From Gemmatimonadota bacterium (lineage in GTDB: Bacteria > Gemmatimonadota > Gemmatimonadetes > Gemmatimonadales > GWC2-71-9): a stretch of DNA of 36,608 nt. Shown piece after piece: positions 34,843 to 36,608 of this stretch (its first letter is position 1; each line of letters starts with the position of its first letter). A program made the position numbers and the translations under genes. The notes below the pieces were generated by a model. The model was not told the origin of the DNA. It saw nothing but the letters and a program-made list of their open reading frames with translations, and made no database searches. The stretch is taken from NCBI GenBank assembly GCA_029862935.1, contig JAOTWK010000002.1, forward strand, positions 1 through 36,608, written 5' to 3'.

Positions 34843-35018
34843 CGCGCGGCAACGGCCTGCCAGCGTACCGGCCGGACGTCCTCAGAGATGCGGTGGCGCG
34901 CGTGGCAGCTCACGCAGCGGTCCTTGGCTTCAGTGTCGAGCGCACGGACCAGCTTCCGATTCGTTGAGCCACATTTGGTGCAGTTCCATTCCGCAGTTTT
35001 CATCGTGACCGTTGTCAT
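34839..35018 (-). CDS. 59-aa zinc-ribbon protein between ruvA and ruvB
   Basis: A small open frame reads [20 protein letters not shown] onward for 59 codons and ends in AVAAR. It overlaps the ruvA stop as ATGA (35018-35015) and the ruvB start as GTGA (34842-34839), so it is locked into the ruv operon. Two CxxC pairs, Cys13/16 and Cys35/38, about 18 residues apart, form a likely zinc ribbon. Many Arg, Lys and His residues around the second pair ([10 protein letters not shown]) could contact nucleic acid. I do not recognise the family. A second in-frame ATG, at codon 6, is an alternative start. Confidence 0.8.
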   Translation of the reverse strand: MTTVTMKTAEWNCTKCGSTNRKLVRALDTEAKDRCVSCHARHRISEDVRPVRWQAVAAR

Positions 35019-35608
35019 TTCGCCTTGGTTAAGAGTTGCAGCGCGCCACGAATCAGGTCAACTGACGCTGTGGTTCCGCTCTCCGATACGAACGCCCGCA
35101 CCGCGCGCTCAGCATCGCCGGCCGAATACCCGAGATTCATCAGCGCCTGCACCGCTTCTTCGGTTGGGCCACTCTCACCCGTGGGGGCGCCGGGGAGCGC
35201 AATGTCACGGAGTCGATCCTTGAGCTCGAGCCGAATCCGCTCCGCCGTCTTCTTCCCGATTCCGGGAACCGTGCAGAGTGCCGCCAGGTCGCCGTCGCGG
35301 ATGGCCCGTGTCGCGCGGGCACCGCCCAACGTCGAAACCACCGCGAGGGCCAGCCGAGGGCCGACACCTGTCGTCCCCAGCAAACGCTGGAACAACGTCC
35401 GCTCGTAATCTTCGTCGAACCCGTATAATGCCCACCCGTCCTCGCGAACGACCAACACCGTCTTCAGTGCCACCTCCGCACCCACAACCGGGAGGGTCTC
35501 CAGCACGCCGAGGGGCACGGCGATCTCGTGATCGACGCCACCGGCGGTTGCCACCACGACGCGGTCGCCCGTCTTCGCCAGCACGCGGCCCCGCACTCCG
35601 GCGATCAC
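35015..35608 (-). CDS. ruvA: Holliday junction branch migration complex subunit RuvA
   Basis: The 197-aa protein has the N-terminal OB-fold (MIAGVRGRVLAKTGDRVVV), the two helix-hairpin-helix DNA-binding motifs (RLLGTTGVGPRLALAVV and LCTVPGIGKKTAERIRLEL) and the C-terminal RuvB-binding domain (EEAVQALMNLGYSAGDAERAV). I chose GTG at 35608 because GGAGG lies five bases upstream, it overlaps the ruvC stop as GTGA, and the product then starts MIAG, like the family. GTG 35614 is the alternative, but it lies within that ribosome site. Confidence 0.96.
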   Translation of the reverse strand: MIAGVRGRVLAKTGDRVVVATAGGVDHEIAVPLGVLETLPVVGAEVALKTVLVVREDGWALYGFDEDYERTLFQRLLGTTGVGPRLALAVVSTLGGARATRAIRDGDLAALCTVPGIGKKTAERIRLELKDRLRDIALPGAPTGESGPTEEAVQALMNLGYSAGDAERAVRAFVSESGTTASVDLIRGALQLLTKAK

Positions 35609-36093
35609 GCGCACCTCCGTCGAGTAACCAGATAGGTCAAGGCGAGCGCAATGCCATCCGAGGCATCACTGGGCGACGGCTCAGATGCAAGATTGAGCAG
35701 ACGTTGCACCATATAGCTCACCTGCGCTTTTGCAGCGCCGCCCCTTCCGACAATGCACTTCTTCACCGTCGCCGGCGGAAACTCGGCGACCTCGATCTCG
35801 GCCTGTCCCGCGGCGAGGAGGATGACACCGCGCGCGTGGCCCAACGTCACGGTGGTCCGGACGTTCTTGGCGTAGAAGAGGCTCTCGAGCGCGAGGACGG
35901 AGGGCTCATGGCGCCGAATGAGCTCACTCACGCCGTCATGGAGCACCGAAAGCCGCGTGGCGAGGGGGTCTCTCGACTTGGTGCGGATCACCCCGCATTC
36001 GATGAGTCGGCCCACACGGTCAGGTGCCGGCTCCACCACGCCGAACCCGGTGACGGCGGTGCCGGGATCGATTCCCAGTACACGGAAGCTCAC
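35605..36093 (-). CDS. ruvC: Crossover junction endodeoxyribonuclease RuvC
   Basis: The 162-aa protein has the acidic catalytic residues in their usual places: Asp9 in LGIDPGTAVTGFG, Glu70 in LALESLFYAKN, and Asp143 and Asp146 in SDASDGIALAL. RuvC cuts Holliday junctions delivered by RuvAB, using two metal ions. It starts at GTG 36093, overlapping the yebC stop as GTGA. The order yebC-ruvC-ruvA-ruvB is common in bacteria. Confidence 0.96.
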   Translation of the reverse strand: MSFRVLGIDPGTAVTGFGVVEPAPDRVGRLIECGVIRTKSRDPLATRLSVLHDGVSELIRRHEPSVLALESLFYAKNVRTTVTLGHARGVILLAAGQAEIEVAEFPPATVKKCIVGRGGAAKAQVSYMVQRLLNLASEPSPSDASDGIALALTYLVTRRRCA

Positions 36094-36608
36094 CCGCCAA
36101 CCGCCGCGAGCGTCGCTGCGTCGATATCGAAGTTGCTGAACACCTGCGAGACATCCTCGTGTTCCTCGAGGGTATCCATCAACTTGAGCAGCCGCTCAGC
36201 ATCCTTGCCTTCCACGAGGACAGTGGTTGTCGGAACCAGTGCCAGCGCTGCTTCCTCCACCTCGACACCGCCATTCGTGAGTGCCTCGCGCACCGCATGG
36301 AGGTTGGTCGGCTGCGTGACGATGACGTGGAGGTCTCCGTCCGTCGACATGTCGTCGGCACCGGCATTGAGTGCCGCTTCCATGACGGCGTCCTCGGGGT
36401 ACCGGGTCGCATCGATGGAGATCTGTCCGCGCTTCTCGAACAACCAAGCGACGGAATTGGGCTCGCCCAAGCTCCCCCCACTCTTCGAGAACGCATGACG
36501 GACGGCGGCAACGGTGCGGTTCAAGTTGTCGCTCGTGACTTGCACCATGATGGCCGCGCCCCCGGGACCGTACCCCTCGTAGATCGCTTCCTCGTACGTG
36601 ACACCCTC
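36090..36608 (-). CDS. yebC: YebC/TACO1-family protein (5' end cut by window edge)
   Basis: The minus-strand frame is open from the right edge to a TGA at 36090, giving 172 residues. It begins in YEEAIYEGYGPGGAAIMVQV, the conserved middle of YebC, and continues with TSDNLNRTVAAVRHAFSK, GSLGEPNSVAWLFEKRG and a C-terminal EHEDVSQVFSNFDI. The family has been described as transcriptional regulators and, more recently, as translation factors that relieve ribosome stalling. About 70 N-terminal residues are missing because the window ends, not because the gene is broken. An internal ATG at 36548 is not the start. Confidence 0.95.
   Translation of the reverse strand, partial: EGVTYEEAIYEGYGPGGAAIMVQVTSDNLNRTVAAVRHAFSKSGGSLGEPNSVAWLFEKRGQISIDATRYPEDAVMEAALNAGADDMSTDGDLHVIVTQPTNLHAVREALTNGGVEVEEAALALVPTTTVLVEGKDAERLLKLMDTLEEHEDVSQVFSNFDIDAATLAAVGG

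Overview
The window is a high-GC stretch (roughly two-thirds G+C by eye) of the chromosome of a diderm, Gram-negative-type bacterium. It carries outer-membrane assembly genes (tamA/tamB type), an RpoD-like sigma factor, a Ser/Thr kinase and very tightly packed operons with many GTG starts. This would fit Gemmatimonadota or a similar phylum, but that placement is an inference from gene content and style; no marker was compared. No rRNA, tRNA, CRISPR array, transposase, integrase or prophage gene was seen. Nearly all of it is core metabolism, information processing and envelope biogenesis.

Layout. (1) Positions 1-4634, minus strand: a LON-domain gene followed by the glycolate oxidase genes glcD, a 128-aa unknown gene, glcE and glcF (cut by the left edge), all joined by 4-base start/stop overlaps. 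(2) 4693-5943, minus: an RpoD-family sigma factor with a good promoter and terminator. Upstream of it lies an AT-richer 298-base gap holding six DnaA-box-like sites in a three-forward/three-reverse array. (3) 5942-8506, minus: pduO-type corrinoid adenosyltransferase, a PhzF-family protein and aroB, which seems to start at an AUA codon. (4) 8627-10030, plus: ferredoxin-NADP reductase. (5) 10038-11540, minus: dacB (PBP4-type peptidase), divergent from (6) 11665-22013, plus: tamA, tamB, a diacylglycerol-kinase-like lipid kinase, a 62-aa four-CxxC protein, a HAD hydrolase, a tail-anchored unknown protein, acpS, and a Ser/Thr kinase that seems to start at AUU. (7) 36608-22010, minus: one continuous 20-gene run, yebC - ruvC - ruvA - small zinc ribbon - ruvB - queA - tgt - yajC - def - fmt - tenI/thiE-like - thiS - thiG - rsmB - PASTA protein - rpe - tlpA - ybbR - tsaD - lgt. 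yebC is cut by the right edge.

How the genes fit together. The left block oxidises glycolate. The central plus-strand block builds the envelope and its lipids (TamA/TamB, lipid kinase, AcpS). The right block combines Holliday-junction resolution (RuvABC), queuosine tRNA modification (QueA/Tgt), protein export (YajC), N-terminal formyl handling (Fmt/Def), thiazole synthesis for thiamine (ThiS/ThiG/TenI-like), 16S rRNA methylation, t6A tRNA modification and lipoprotein maturation (Lgt).

No clearly new multi-gene system was found. The points most worth a second look are the DnaA-box-like cluster, the two probable non-AUG/GUG/UUG starts (aroB and the kinase), a 59-aa zinc-ribbon gene embedded between ruvA and ruvB, the unknown gene inside the glycolate oxidase operon, and a soluble kinase close to a separate kinase-less PASTA membrane protein.
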